In this document: positions 30,976 through 40,265 of the stretch, piece after piece
Numbering within the stretch: position 1 is the first letter of the stretch
How the letters are laid out: each line of letters starts with the position of its first letter
Program-made: the position numbers and the translations under genes
Assembly: GCF_001571265.1 (NCBI RefSeq)
Contig: NZ_BCTL01000006.1
Location: 101,714-165,713, forward strand
Direction: 5' to 3'
Length of the DNA: 64,000 nt
From: Cedecea neteri NBRC 105707 = ATCC 33855
Lineage (GTDB): Bacteria > Pseudomonadota > Gammaproteobacteria > Enterobacterales > Enterobacteriaceae
The notes under the pieces: model-generated
What the model saw: only the letters and a program-made list of their open reading frames with translations
The model's database searches: none
What the model was told of the DNA's origin: nothing

Positions 30976-31755
30976 ATGACTGACTTTTTGACGCTGAAGG
31001 GCAAGAGAGCGCTGGTGACGTCCGGCACGAAGGGCGCTGGCGCGGCGACCGTAGCGCTGTTCCGCGAGCTGGGCGCACAGGTGATGACCGTGGCTCGCCA
31101 TGCGCCTGAAAATGTTCGTGATGAAGAGTTTGTGGCGGCGGATCTCGCCACGCGTGAGGGCTGCGAGCAGCTGGTAAAAGCCGTGCAGGCGCGGCTCGGC
31201 GGCGTGGATATCATCGTGCATATGCTCGGCGGCTCATCCTCCCCGGCCGGAGGTTACGCGGCGCTGGACGAAGAACAGTGGCAGCGCGAGCTGGCGCTTA
31301 ACCTTTTCCCGGCGGTGCGGCTGGACAGGGCGCTGCTGCCGGGCATGACGGCGCAGGGATCAGGCGTGATTATCCACGTATCTTCCATTCAGCGGATTTT
31401 ACCGCTGCCGGAGGCTACCACGGCCTATGCGGCGGCCAAAGCGGCGCTTTCCGCCTACAGCAAAAGCCTGTCGAAAGAGGTGTCCCCGCAGGGCGTGCGG
31501 GTGCTGCGCGTGGCACCGGGCTGGATTGAAACCGAGGCTTCTGTTCGCCTGGCGGAGCGGCTGGCGCTGCAGGCGGGCACGGATTATGAAGGTGGGAAGC
31601 AGATCATTATGGATTCGCTGGGCGGAATTCCGCTTGGCCGCCCGGCAAAGCCTGAAGAAGTGGCTAATCTGATAGCCTTCCTGGCCTCAGAGCGTGCCGC
31701 CGCGATCACCGGCACGGAGTACATTATTGACGGCGGGACGGTGCCAACCGTTTAG
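30976..31755 (+). CDS. Short-chain dehydrogenase/reductase
   Basis: A 259-residue SDR from the ATG at 30976, which has GGAGAACG upstream; the frame runs open from 30703 across the promoter. The cofactor motif is [12 protein letters not shown], slightly divergent from TGxxxGIG. The catalytic Ser is in HVSSIQ and the Tyr-Lys pair is in [11 protein letters not shown]. The C-terminal [14 protein letters not shown] is typical of the classical family. Substrate is unknown. Its stop codon shares bases with the stop of the convergent lipoprotein gene. Confidence 0.88.
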   Translation: MTDFLTLKGKRALVTSGTKGAGAATVALFRELGAQVMTVARHAPENVRDEEFVAADLATREGCEQLVKAVQARLGGVDIIVHMLGGSSSPAGGYAALDEEQWQRELALNLFPAVRLDRALLPGMTAQGSGVIIHVSSIQRILPLPEATTAYAAAKAALSAYSKSLSKEVSPQGVRVLRVAPGWIETEASVRLAERLALQAGTDYEGGKQIIMDSLGGIPLGRPAKPEEVANLIAFLASERAAAITGTEYIIDGGTVPTV

Positions 31756-32030
31756 AAATGCACCGGCTGACCAAAGCCGTCGCCGCTGTCGGTGCTGTTA
31801 TCCCGGCGGCCTCTGGCTTCCAACTGGTCGGCGCGGATCCTGTCGCGGATGTCCTGGCGCTGTTCCGGGGTGAGGTAGCGGCTGTTGTAGTAAGGGTCGG
31901 GCCACGGCGAGCGCATAAAACTGTCGTCCAGCCGCTGCCTGTCCTGGCGATCCATCCCTGAATTGTCCGATGATGAGCAGGCCGCAAGCAGCAGCGGGGC
32001 CAGCAGTACAAGCGCATATTTATAGGCCAT
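31752..32030 (-). CDS. Small lipoprotein of unknown function
   Basis: A 92-residue protein from the ATG at 32030 (AGGAAG upstream). Its signal peptide ends in LLLAAC, giving a lipidated cysteine followed by SSSDNSG. The rest is very polar and rich in Arg, Asp and Gln ([40 protein letters not shown]). It overlaps the convergent SDR stop. I do not recognise a family. Confidence 0.75.
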   Translation of the reverse strand: MAYKYALVLLAPLLLAACSSSDNSGMDRQDRQRLDDSFMRSPWPDPYYNSRYLTPEQRQDIRDRIRADQLEARGRRDNSTDSGDGFGQPVHF

Positions 32031-32142
32031 TTTTCTTCCTGAAGCGGCAAGTAATAAAAGTGAGGCAGTATCGCGCATCAACCTGGTGATGTGCTTTATC
32101 TGTCGCCAATATTGCGCAGCTTATCACGAAATAGTGAGCCGC

Positions 32143-32925
32143 TCAGAATGCCGATAACGCCTGCGAGCAGGACATGCCATGCTGATAAAGCTCGTCTGCG
32201 TAAAAGTCAGGAATCTGGCTGTCTTTAATCGCCTGGGCCACGGCGGCGACATCGTAATTTACCGTCTGTACGGCCAGTTTTAGCTTCCCGTGATGGTAAT
32301 GGCCCATCAGCCAGGTGGCCTGCGGCTCACCGGCTTTGATTCGCCCAACCGCGCCGGTATTGGCGACGGTCAACCTGCGGCCATCGCTGCGCACTAATTC
32401 GCGGATATCCGCGTAGTGCGTATGCCCGGAAACCATCACGTCGAACTGATGTTCGGTTTGCCACTTCATTAGCTGGCTGCAGGAAAACTGGCAATGCACA
32501 TATTCGGAAAGCGAGTCCGGGCTGGCGTGAACCAGCAAAACTCTGAGCGGCCCGGCGTTGAACGCTATCGACCTGGGCAGGGCGCCGAGCCAGCGGCGGT
32601 TCTCCTCCGTCAGCGTACGTTTGCTTAAGGCAATGGCCTGTGCACGGGCGTGCTGCTCCTGAGCGGAGTGCTTAGCCAGCGGCGTGACCGGCTCGTCCAT
32701 TGCCACGCGGCGATCGTGGTTGCCCATCACCACCGGGATATTGCGGCTGCGAATCAGGTCTATCACTTCATTCGGCCACGGCGCAAAATCCACCAGATCG
32801 CCCAGGCACCAGATTTGGCTGATGTTATGGCGAACAATATCCCGTAAAACGGCCTCAAGTGCCGGTAAGTTGGCGTGAACGTCGCTGAAAATTGCAAAGC
32901 GGAAATCGATGTGGGCAGTGTTCAT
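32143..32925 (-). CDS. Calcineurin-like metallophosphoesterase
   Basis: A 260-residue two-metal phosphoesterase of the YfcE/MJ0936-like group. The metal ligands are visible in FSDVHANLPALE (D, H), CLGDLVDFAPWP (GD), VMGNHDRR (GNHD), LLVHASPDS (H) and VSGHTHYA (GHTH). The substrate is probably a small phosphodiester; it cannot be told from sequence. It overlaps the MFS gene upstream by 4 bp, so the two are co-transcribed. Confidence 0.88.
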   Translation of the reverse strand: MNTAHIDFRFAIFSDVHANLPALEAVLRDIVRHNISQIWCLGDLVDFAPWPNEVIDLIRSRNIPVVMGNHDRRVAMDEPVTPLAKHSAQEQHARAQAIALSKRTLTEENRRWLGALPRSIAFNAGPLRVLLVHASPDSLSEYVHCQFSCSQLMKWQTEHQFDVMVSGHTHYADIRELVRSDGRRLTVANTGAVGRIKAGEPQATWLMGHYHHGKLKLAVQTVNYDVAAVAQAIKDSQIPDFYADELYQHGMSCSQALSAF

Positions 32926-34454
32926 TTGGGCTGACTCCCGGTGCGTTCACGCAGGGTGAAAACGACGATCAACGCAACGAAGAAAGCGAACAGCGCGGCG
33001 CAAACCAGCATCAGCGAGAAGCCGCTGGCGTAGCTGTGGCGGATCAGCGTGCTTAACGTTTGAGCCTGATGCTCCGGCCACAGGGCAAGCGCGCGCTGCA
33101 CGTCTCCGGCCACAACCTGAGTAGTAAAATCGTCGTGTACCGGCAGGTTGTTTGCCTGCATGGCGGAGGTCAGCGTATGGCGCGTGTGCCCGGCCAGAAT
33201 GGCCCCCAGCAGCGCAAAACCTTGCAGAATGCCGGAGAAGCGCGCCGTGGTGCTGATGCCTGAAGCCATGCCCGCCCGCTCATGAGACACTGTGCCCATG
33301 ATCGCCTTCTGCGTTTCGCCGTTAAGAATGCCGCCGCCGCTGCCCAGCACGGCCATGCCGGCGATAACCAGCCCTGGCCACTGTTCAAGCACGCTGCAGG
33401 CGATAATCAGGTTGCCGACGCCAACCAGCATCAACCCTGCCGCGAGGATCCAGCGGGCAGCCATGCGGTGAGCCATCCAGCGTGCCACCATCGGGAACAG
33501 CAGCATGGCGAGCGCGAACGGCAGCATGCCGACCCCGGACGCCAGCGCGGTTTTCCCCTCGACGTTTTGCAGCATCAGCGGCAGCAGGGAAGTCATTACC
33601 TGCGCCGTGGCCGCGTAGGTAAACATCGCCAGCACTGCGCCAATAAACGGCAGCGAACGGAACAGACGCAGATCGAGCATCGGCTGGGTTTTGTAACGCT
33701 CGACCAGCGCAAAAAACAGAAAGAACCAGGCGGCGGCAATAAAGCGGCTCATCACTTCGAAGCTGCTCCAGCCGTGTTCCGGGGCGAGGATCAGCGCCCA
33801 TGTCAGGGAGAACATAGCGGCGATAAACAGCGAGATGCCGTGCACGTCCGGCTTACCGGCGGCAGGATTGCTGGATTCTTCAATGGTGCGCAGCACCGCC
33901 ATCGCCAGCAGCAGGCAGATGGGGATGTTGATGTAGAACGCCCAGCGCCAGCCGAGATACGCGCTGATGATGCCGCCCGCTAAAGGTGCGAGCACCATGG
34001 TAATGCCCATCATGCCGCCCCAGATGGCCCAGGCGCGGCCTCTGGCCTGCGGTTCCCGGAAGGTGTGGCCGATGATCGCCAGCGCCGGAGCTAGCAAAAA
34101 TGCCGAACCGACGCCCTGCAGCGCGCGGGCAACGTTCAGCATCAGAATGGTGGTTGCCGCCCCGCAGGCGAGAGAGGCCAGCGCAAACAGGGCGATGCCG
34201 AATAAAAAGATGCGCCGTCTGCCGAAGCGGTCCGCCAGCGAACCAGCAGGCAGCAGCAGGGAAGAAAAACAAAGCACGTACGCGCCAATCACCCACTCCA
34301 TATCGGCGAAGCTGGCGTCCAGCACGCGGGCGATGGTGGGCAGCACGACGCCAACAATATTCGTGTCGATGACCGTCATCGCGCAGCCCATGGAGGCAAC
34401 CAGCAGCACGGTGGTGTCGTTTTTGGCCACGGGCGCGGCCAGCACAGTAGACAT
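32922..34454 (-). CDS. DHA2-family drug efflux MFS transporter
   Basis: A 510-residue 14-helix proton antiporter. I chose the ATG at 34454 (GGAGCTTTT upstream); the frame is open to 34517. GSLADRFGRRRIFLFG is motif A, and the DHA2 markers VIDTNIVGVVLPTIAR and GWRWAFYINIPI are clear. It is divergent from a LysR gene, which is the common regulator-pump arrangement, and coupled to the downstream phosphoesterase. Confidence 0.88.
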   Translation of the reverse strand: MSTVLAAPVAKNDTTVLLVASMGCAMTVIDTNIVGVVLPTIARVLDASFADMEWVIGAYVLCFSSLLLPAGSLADRFGRRRIFLFGIALFALASLACGAATTILMLNVARALQGVGSAFLLAPALAIIGHTFREPQARGRAWAIWGGMMGITMVLAPLAGGIISAYLGWRWAFYINIPICLLLAMAVLRTIEESSNPAAGKPDVHGISLFIAAMFSLTWALILAPEHGWSSFEVMSRFIAAAWFFLFFALVERYKTQPMLDLRLFRSLPFIGAVLAMFTYAATAQVMTSLLPLMLQNVEGKTALASGVGMLPFALAMLLFPMVARWMAHRMAARWILAAGLMLVGVGNLIIACSVLEQWPGLVIAGMAVLGSGGGILNGETQKAIMGTVSHERAGMASGISTTARFSGILQGFALLGAILAGHTRHTLTSAMQANNLPVHDDFTTQVVAGDVQRALALWPEHQAQTLSTLIRHSYASGFSLMLVCAALFAFFVALIVVFTLRERTGSQPK

Positions 34455-34568
34455 AAAAGCTCCGAAAACGCGGGAATAACACGTCTTAAGCTTCGCGATC
34501 CGGGGTGCGGTATTCAATTTCCACGTTCGGCATTATTATTAGTTAATAGCTAATAGTCAGGAGTAAAA

Positions 34569-35462
34569 ATGGAGCTTCGCCACCTGCGTTATTTCCTTGA
34601 AGTCGCCAGAACGCTTCATTTTGGCGCGGCGGCGGAAACGCTGAATATCTCCACGCCGACGCTCTCGGTGCAGATAAGCCAGCTTGAGCGTGAGTTCGGC
34701 ACGCCGCTATTTTTGCGTACCAAAAGGCGCGTGCAGCTGACCCAGGCCGGGGAGATTTTCCGCGAAGAAGCGGAGGCCACGCTACGCCAGGCAGAACTGA
34801 CGCGCGAGCGGGTGCTGAGCGCCGCCCGCGGCGAACAGGGCTACATTCGCGTCGGCTATGTAGCGTCTTCGCTTTGGTCGGGCACGCTTAGCTCGGTGAT
34901 GGGGGCGTTTCGGGGGCGATATCCTGATGTTTCGCTTGGCGCGCGAGAAGTGCTGATGGACAGCATGGCGGCGGCGCTGGTGGAAGGCAAAATCGACGTT
35001 GGTTTTGTCCGGGCGCCGGTGGCGCTGTCGTCAGAGGTTGGACACCTGCTGGTGCAGAGCGACTGTTTTTGCCTGGCGCTGCCTGCCTCCCACCGCCTGG
35101 CCGCCAGCCAGGAAGCTATCGATCCTGCCGTTCTGGCCGGGGAGGCCTTTATTTTGCCGGAGCAAACTTCCGGCTCGCACGAAGTCGCGCGGCGCGGCGG
35201 GTTTGTGCTCAACGATGCCATCCGCTCCAGCACTCTGACCGAAGTGTTGGCGCATATCGCCTTGGGCAACGGCATCGCGGTTATCCCGGAGATCATGGCG
35301 AAAACCATCGGCGTGCCGGAAGTGGTCTATCGCCCGATTGCCGGGGCAGAAATCCCCTCAGCAATATGGATGTTGTACCGCAAGCGGGAGCGCACACCGC
35401 TGATTAAACGCCTTATCCGCTTCGCAAAAGAGCACGTTTCGGGTAGTTCAGGAAACGTTTGA
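34569..35462 (+). CDS. LysR-family regulator
   Basis: A 297-residue regulator. MELRHLRYFLEVARTLHFGAA and LNISTPTLSVQISQLEREFG form the helix-turn-helix, and LFLRTKRRVQLTQAG follows. The C-terminal effector domain is of the CynR/BenM-like type (IRVGYVASS). The 114-bp divergent region with the DHA2 pump gene makes that pump its probable target. Confidence 0.87.
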   Translation: MELRHLRYFLEVARTLHFGAAAETLNISTPTLSVQISQLEREFGTPLFLRTKRRVQLTQAGEIFREEAEATLRQAELTRERVLSAARGEQGYIRVGYVASSLWSGTLSSVMGAFRGRYPDVSLGAREVLMDSMAAALVEGKIDVGFVRAPVALSSEVGHLLVQSDCFCLALPASHRLAASQEAIDPAVLAGEAFILPEQTSGSHEVARRGGFVLNDAIRSSTLTEVLAHIALGNGIAVIPEIMAKTIGVPEVVYRPIAGAEIPSAIWMLYRKRERTPLIKRLIRFAKEHVSGSSGNV

Positions 35463-35546
35463 ACACACTCTTTCACCCCCGGGATTCATTTGGCGGTTAC
35501 GCTAGATCCAGAGCAGTCCTTACCCTGACCTGATTCTGGAGAAAGC

Positions 35547-36158
35547 ATGATCAAGCCTCGTTTGTTTATCCCGGCCTTAAGCCTGCTGCTGCTGAGCGTT
35601 GGCGCCGCGGCGGCGGACAATGTCATTACCCCGGTGCGCGGCACCATTGACGCGGTCAATGATTCCTCGCTGCAAATCACCACCCGGCAGGGCGAAAAGC
35701 TCTCCGTTGGCCTGACGGACAAGACCCGAATCAACGGCGTGAGCGAAGCGAAGATGAGCGACATCAAGCCCGACAGCTTCATCGGCACCGCCGCCGTGCC
35801 GCAGGCGGACGGCACGCTGAAGGCGCTGGAAGTGCACGTTTTTGCCCCGAGCCTGCGCGGTTCCGGGGAAGGGTTTAATCCGTTTGAATCCGCCAACGGC
35901 CAGGTGAACACCATGACCAACGGCACCGTCGGCACCCTGGTGAACAGCCACGGGCGAACGATGACGGTGAAATTCCACGGCCAACAGAAAACCGTGCAGG
36001 TGCCGGACGACGTGCCGGTGGTGCTGATCAGCCCCGCCGACAAATCCGTGCTGAAGCCGGGCGCGAAAGTGGTGCTGTTCGCCACCAAAGACGACAAAGG
36101 CCAGGCCGTCGCGCGCGGGATTTCCGTCGGGGTTAACGGGCTGACGCCGCCGATGTAA
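35547..36158 (+). CDS. Exported protein, DUF5666-like
   Basis: A 203-residue protein with a signal peptide ending near GAAAA-D. The mature part has two similar beta-rich modules, the first beginning VRGTIDAVNDSSLQITT and the second beginning NGTVGTLVNSHGRTMTV. This pattern resembles DUF5666 (small OB-like beta domains), probably periplasmic. Function is unknown. CTGGAGAAAGC precedes the ATG. Confidence 0.7.
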   Translation: MIKPRLFIPALSLLLLSVGAAAADNVITPVRGTIDAVNDSSLQITTRQGEKLSVGLTDKTRINGVSEAKMSDIKPDSFIGTAAVPQADGTLKALEVHVFAPSLRGSGEGFNPFESANGQVNTMTNGTVGTLVNSHGRTMTVKFHGQQKTVQVPDDVPVVLISPADKSVLKPGAKVVLFATKDDKGQAVARGISVGVNGLTPPM

Positions 36159-36174
36159 TGGGGTTAAGGCTATC

Positions 36175-36207
36175 AAAAAGAAGCTGGTTATTAACCAGCT
36201 TCTTTTT
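36175..36207. terminator. Bidirectional terminator at the left edge of the peptide island
   Basis: GAAGCTGGTTA and TAACCAGCTTC form an 11-bp perfect stem around a single T, with five A residues before and five T residues after. It lies between the convergent DUF5666-like gene and the last gene of the island operon and can serve both. The change to AT-rich sequence starts here. Confidence 0.9.
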
Positions 36208-36225
36208 GACAAATATGCGCAGCAG

Positions 36226-38274
36226 TTAGTTTTTATCCAGATCAATAACCTGATCAAACTGCTCTAGTGCGGTAACATCGTGTGTGGATAAAACAATCGT
36301 CTTATCGCTGGCAAGTAAAGCGTTTAACGTCAGGCTGGCATTTTTATCATCAAGGTTAGCGGTGGGCTCATCAAGCAAAATAATCTCTTTCGATGAGAGT
36401 AATGCCCTGCAAAGCATTAATCTCTGGAGCTGACCGGAAGAGAGAACGGGGTTGCTCGGCGATATTTTTGTATTTAATCCCGCGGGCAAAGAATTGATCA
36501 CATCAAGCAGGTCAAATTTTTTCAACATTTCACGACAGTCGTGCTCGTTAGCTTCACCACCGCTATATAAGACGATGTTATCATACAGCGTTGCATTAAA
36601 GACGATAGAACCTTGCGGAAGATAGTACATATTAGAGAACAATAAGTGCAGGCTTTCTTTTTCTACGTTCTGATTGTCTAGAATAAAATTTGATTTTCTT
36701 GGTGTGTATAACCCAGATAATATTTTTAATAACGTGCTTTTTCCTGCACCCGATGTGCCAATGATTGCCGTCTTTGTGCGCAATGGTATATCAATTGAAA
36801 AATTATCAAAAATAGTACTTTCCGGCCCGTATCCGAACTCAATATTCTGGAGGCAGACTGAATTTTTAATTTCGGAGTGTTCACTGGTGATGTCAACCTC
36901 TTTATAGGATAACATATCCTTCAATCGCTCCTCTGAAACCTTTTGAAGTTTAATGGTAACACAACATTGGTAATACTGATTTATGCTATCAAGGGCTATT
37001 TTTCTAAAGAACCAAAACGCTATGATAGTACTGTAAGAGATTTTTAATTCGCTTATGCTATAGAATGATATCCATAAAAATAGGACTAAATCTATATTGC
37101 TTAAAAATGAAAAAATTGTACTTTGTCTAATGTCCGTAAAGCCGAGTTTTTTGTATTGAGTGAAGAAGTTGTCAAGCAGTCTATTATACTGCCCGAGGAT
37201 GCTCGTGGTGAGTTCACCCGATCTTACTGTCTGAATACCATTAATAGTTTCAAGGTTGAATGTCTCCATGTCTGATACGCTTTCTTCTACGCGTTTTGAA
37301 TACGTTTTTTTAATACCAGCATAGTAGTAGCTAATGAAACCAAAAATGGCCATTGTTGTGACTGAAAGGATTGATAAAGTAATGTTCAACCAGAACATGA
37401 TGCCCAGGGTCACCACAGTACTAATCAGAGATATATATTTTCCATTGAGTATTGATTCTCGGTTAAGGATAGCCGCTTCAATGGAGTTAAGCCTTTGGTT
37501 AATATCACCTGTGGTGCGTCTTTCAAAATATGAGATATCTTTCTTTAATAGCTTTTTAAAGAGCGATGGCTTATATTTTGTTACAGCATTGATCGATGCC
37601 ATCAGGCTATATTTACTGCTAATATATTGCAAAAATGAAATGAAGGAAAAAAGCAATAACATGCCTACGAACATAATGTCAATTTGTTCGTTTTTGAAAA
37701 AGTTCTGATCGCTGGATATGGATGTGAAAAGCATCGGTGTAATTAAAGCGAAGAGCGAAAGAAAAATGGCCAGCAAGCATCTTTTCATTAATCCTGGGAA
37801 GGTGAGTTTATCCAACCAGCCGCTGTCGCTTTTGACCTTCCCAGAGTTTTTTTTCTCTTTATATAATGATTCATCGAGAATCAGTGCGTACCCCGTTGCC
37901 GACTGCGCAAGTTCTTCAGCAGATATCATTAGCCTGCCGGAAGCCGGGTTTAAGACCTGAAAGAAATCTCCATGCTGGCTATAAACATAGACATAATGAT
38001 TGCCACCATAATGCAAAATGCATGGCGTCGGTAAGTACTGAATACTGGCGATATCGAATTTAACAGGTAGGGCTTCATGCCCGTAGGATTTTAACAAGCT
38101 AACCAGGAGATTAAGAGAAGAGCCATAGCCGCCACCCCATTTATCCCGCAGTTCACTCAATGTGACATTTTGGCCTAATGTGTTTAGCATCATAGAAGCG
38201 CAGGCCAGACCGCATTCTGCAACTTCTCCTTGATAAACCATTTCTGGTGTAGAAAAAGATTTTTTATTTATCAT
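36226..38274 (-). CDS. C39-peptidase ABC transporter (peptide processing and export)
   Basis: A 682-residue inner-membrane exporter that should cut the double-glycine leader and move the peptide out of the cytoplasm. The N-terminal C39 domain (about 1-130) has C21 in EVAECGLACASMM and H93 in YGGNHYVYV. The third triad position, usually Asp in a DPxxG motif, is N109 in VLNPASG; Asn is tolerated in papain-like triads. About six membrane helices span 165-430. The ABC domain has GTSGAGKST, LSSGQLQR (a variant of LSGGQ) and IILLDEPTANLD. It is the last gene of the ten-gene operon and 12 bp after the acyltransferase-like gene. Codon use is AT-rich like the rest of the island. Confidence 0.92.
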   Translation of the reverse strand: MINKKSFSTPEMVYQGEVAECGLACASMMLNTLGQNVTLSELRDKWGGGYGSSLNLLVSLLKSYGHEALPVKFDIASIQYLPTPCILHYGGNHYVYVYSQHGDFFQVLNPASGRLMISAEELAQSATGYALILDESLYKEKKNSGKVKSDSGWLDKLTFPGLMKRCLLAIFLSLFALITPMLFTSISSDQNFFKNEQIDIMFVGMLLLFSFISFLQYISSKYSLMASINAVTKYKPSLFKKLLKKDISYFERRTTGDINQRLNSIEAAILNRESILNGKYISLISTVVTLGIMFWLNITLSILSVTTMAIFGFISYYYAGIKKTYSKRVEESVSDMETFNLETINGIQTVRSGELTTSILGQYNRLLDNFFTQYKKLGFTDIRQSTIFSFLSNIDLVLFLWISFYSISELKISYSTIIAFWFFRKIALDSINQYYQCCVTIKLQKVSEERLKDMLSYKEVDITSEHSEIKNSVCLQNIEFGYGPESTIFDNFSIDIPLRTKTAIIGTSGAGKSTLLKILSGLYTPRKSNFILDNQNVEKESLHLLFSNMYYLPQGSIVFNATLYDNIVLYSGGEANEHDCREMLKKFDLLDVINSLPAGLNTKISPSNPVLSSGQLQRLMLCRALLSSKEIILLDEPTANLDDKNASLTLNALLASDKTIVLSTHDVTALEQFDQVIDLDKN

Positions 38275-38286
38275 GTAAAATAGAAC

Positions 38287-39228
38287 CTAATAGTTGTAGC
38301 TAAAGAACGAAGTGTAATGCCATAAGGTCCACTCGTTGTTGTATTTTCGAATGCAATCTTCAACCAGTTGGGGCATTCTCTGCTCCATTTCTTTATGACC
38401 CATACAATCTATAACATTCATTTTTAGATTGTTTTTTTGATCAAAATTGATGCTAAAAAATAGAGCCTTTTGTTTCAGCAAACGACTAAATACTGGCAGG
38501 CCAGTGTGCAGTTCACAGCTATTCCCAAACATCTTGACGGAATAGGTTTTCATCTTTTTATTTGTAAATCTTGTCGTGCATTCCGGTATTGCATCGGGGA
38601 ATATAACCAGATTTTTTTGATTCTCTAAGAGAGAGCTGACTATATTATGAAATTCACTGCCTGAATTTCCCGTCATGGATTCTGGATTGAATTGTTCAAT
38701 AGATATACCCTGAGAGTTATTGTTCTGTTTTGCATCAAGAGCTGCCATTGAGTCATATACAGAAACAACAATGGTAGGTTTCTTTGTGACAAGAGCGGCA
38801 ATGGTAGTTTGTATAATGTCAGACACAGTATGCAAAGGTGCAAATATTATTTGCGAAGAGATTTTATTCTCATAAATATAATTTCTTATTTCTTTTGCGC
38901 AGTTTTCCAACTGATTGAGCAGTTGTTTATTTTCGTAAATTAAGGCATTTTTTAAAATCCGTTGCTGAATAACACAAACGTGATGTGTTATGTCGCTATC
39001 ATATCCAAGGATATTATAATGCGTCTGCCTGAAGCTATCATTCATGCCATAGCTTCTATTGAATAGCCAAGAGTACTTTTTAGCAAAGTAAATTAATAAT
39101 CTGTAATCTATATATTTAAAGAGCAAAGAATGAGCTTTGTCTTTTACTGACCTAATAAGTCTTCTTTTTTTGTAAAACTTACGAAAATGACCTGATAATA
39201 ATAAAATATAAAATTCTAAGCCTGACAT
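38287..39228 (-). CDS. Putative acyltransferase, LpxL/HtrB-like
   Basis: A 313-residue basic protein with an amphipathic N-terminus. Overall shape and the ending (YNNEWTLWHYTSFF) resemble LpxL/HtrB-type lysophospholipid or lipid A acyltransferases that use acyl-ACP. The likely active site is FAPLHTVSDII, where H133 and D137 are three residues apart rather than the usual four (HX4D/E); the motif is therefore atypical. A later block, NLVIFPDAIPECTTRF, could be the substrate-binding loop. Together with the ACP and ketosynthase genes upstream it probably transfers the acyl product to the peptide, a lipid or another acceptor. The family call is tentative. Confidence 0.55.
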   Translation of the reverse strand: MSGLEFYILLLSGHFRKFYKKRRLIRSVKDKAHSLLFKYIDYRLLIYFAKKYSWLFNRSYGMNDSFRQTHYNILGYDSDITHHVCVIQQRILKNALIYENKQLLNQLENCAKEIRNYIYENKISSQIIFAPLHTVSDIIQTTIAALVTKKPTIVVSVYDSMAALDAKQNNNSQGISIEQFNPESMTGNSGSEFHNIVSSLLENQKNLVIFPDAIPECTTRFTNKKMKTYSVKMFGNSCELHTGLPVFSRLLKQKALFFSINFDQKNNLKMNVIDCMGHKEMEQRMPQLVEDCIRKYNNEWTLWHYTSFFSYNY

Positions 39229-39269
39229 AACAATCTCTACTGGTTGGTTGTGTGAAAACGGTTTAAATA

Positions 39270-39995
39270 CTAGGCCGTCATGCCACCATCAAGCACAATT
39301 GTTTGTCCTGTCATATATTCACAAGACTCACTAATCATAAACCGTGCAACCTTTGCTACCTCTTCTGCTGTGCCAATCCGGCGCAGCGGGATTTGTAAAC
39401 GCAGTTTTTTTAGGGCCTCAGGCGACAAGCTTTGAGTCATATCGCTGTCTATTACGCCTGGGGCTAAGCAGTTAATGCGGATGCCGAATCTGGCTACCTC
39501 CAGAGCCAGCGAACGGGCCAGCCCGAAAAGTGCGGCTTTACTCGCTCCATAAGCCGTTTGACCAATATTACCTTTAAGACCTGTGACTGAACTGATAAGC
39601 AAAATAGTTCCTTCACCGTTAGCCATCATTTCGGGGAGTAAATATTTATTCCAGTAGAAAATGGCATTCAGGTTGGTGTCGATGACATTCCGCCATTGCT
39701 CAACGGATTGACGAATATGAAGATCGTCAAGCGTCACACCGGCATTATGTATAACGGCTTTGGGCGGACCATAGCGGTCTAATAAATCTTTAGCGACTGT
39801 TTCCACTTGTTCTACCTGACAGTTGTCGCAAACAATATGCTCTACGAAAGTTTCACCAGACTGAGGGTTTTCGTCATGGCTACTTTTTGGTGTACGTGAG
39901 GTGAACACTACGTTATGGTCAATGCGTAACTCCTTTACGATGGCAGAGCCAATACCACGATTCCCACCGGTAACAAGAATCCATGAATCATTCAT
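39270..39995 (-). CDS. 3-oxoacyl-ACP reductase, FabG-like
   Basis: A 241-residue SDR. TGGNRGIG (9-16) binds NADPH. NAGVT, S136 in LISSVTG, Y149 and K153 in AYGASKAAL and N110 make up the catalytic tetrad. VLDGGMTA is the standard FabG C-terminus. It would reduce the 3-keto group after the condensation step of the island's fatty-acid synthase. It lies between the ACP and acyltransferase genes, and GAGGTAATAA precedes its start. Confidence 0.88.
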   Translation of the reverse strand: MNDSWILVTGGNRGIGSAIVKELRIDHNVVFTSRTPKSSHDENPQSGETFVEHIVCDNCQVEQVETVAKDLLDRYGPPKAVIHNAGVTLDDLHIRQSVEQWRNVIDTNLNAIFYWNKYLLPEMMANGEGTILLISSVTGLKGNIGQTAYGASKAALFGLARSLALEVARFGIRINCLAPGVIDSDMTQSLSPEALKKLRLQIPLRRIGTAEEVAKVARFMISESCEYMTGQTIVLDGGMTA

Positions 39996-40014
39996 TATTT
40001 ATTACCTCCTACGA

Positions 40015-40251
40015 TTAAACCGATAAGATAGATGAACAAAACTCTTTTAGAGTTATATCTGTTGATTTTACTGATTTGGCAAAATTAATGGTGATGCCAA
40101 ATTCTCTCTTAACCAAAACAGTAATCTCTACATAGTCAAGACTGTCTAATTCCAGTTCGGAAAGCGTGGTTTCTTCAGTAACATCTTCTAAAGAAAGATC
40201 TTTTGCATCAGCAATAGTATTTGCAATAGCAGTATAAAGTTTTGCGTACAT
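40015..40251 (-). CDS. Acyl carrier protein
   Basis: A 78-residue four-helix acyl carrier protein. S37 in ELELDSLDYVEI is the phosphopantetheine attachment site. No phosphopantetheinyl transferase is encoded in the island, so host AcpS or an EntD-type enzyme must activate it. It carries the growing chain between ketosynthase, reductase and dehydratase. Confidence 0.92.
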   Translation of the reverse strand: MYAKLYTAIANTIADAKDLSLEDVTEETTLSELELDSLDYVEITVLVKREFGITINFAKSVKSTDITLKEFCSSILSV

Positions 40252-40265
40252 AATTATTTCACCTA

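Noticed and set aside
36100..36230. Direct repeat of the selC 3' end at the left island border
   Set aside because: I looked for TGGCGGAAAGTC or a close variant near the composition change and found none; only a terminator palindrome is there.
36226..38274. Reading the C39 transporter as inactive because the triad Asp is Asn
   Set aside because: Papain-like triads use Cys-His-Asn, and the Cys and His motifs are complete, so cleavage is still plausible.
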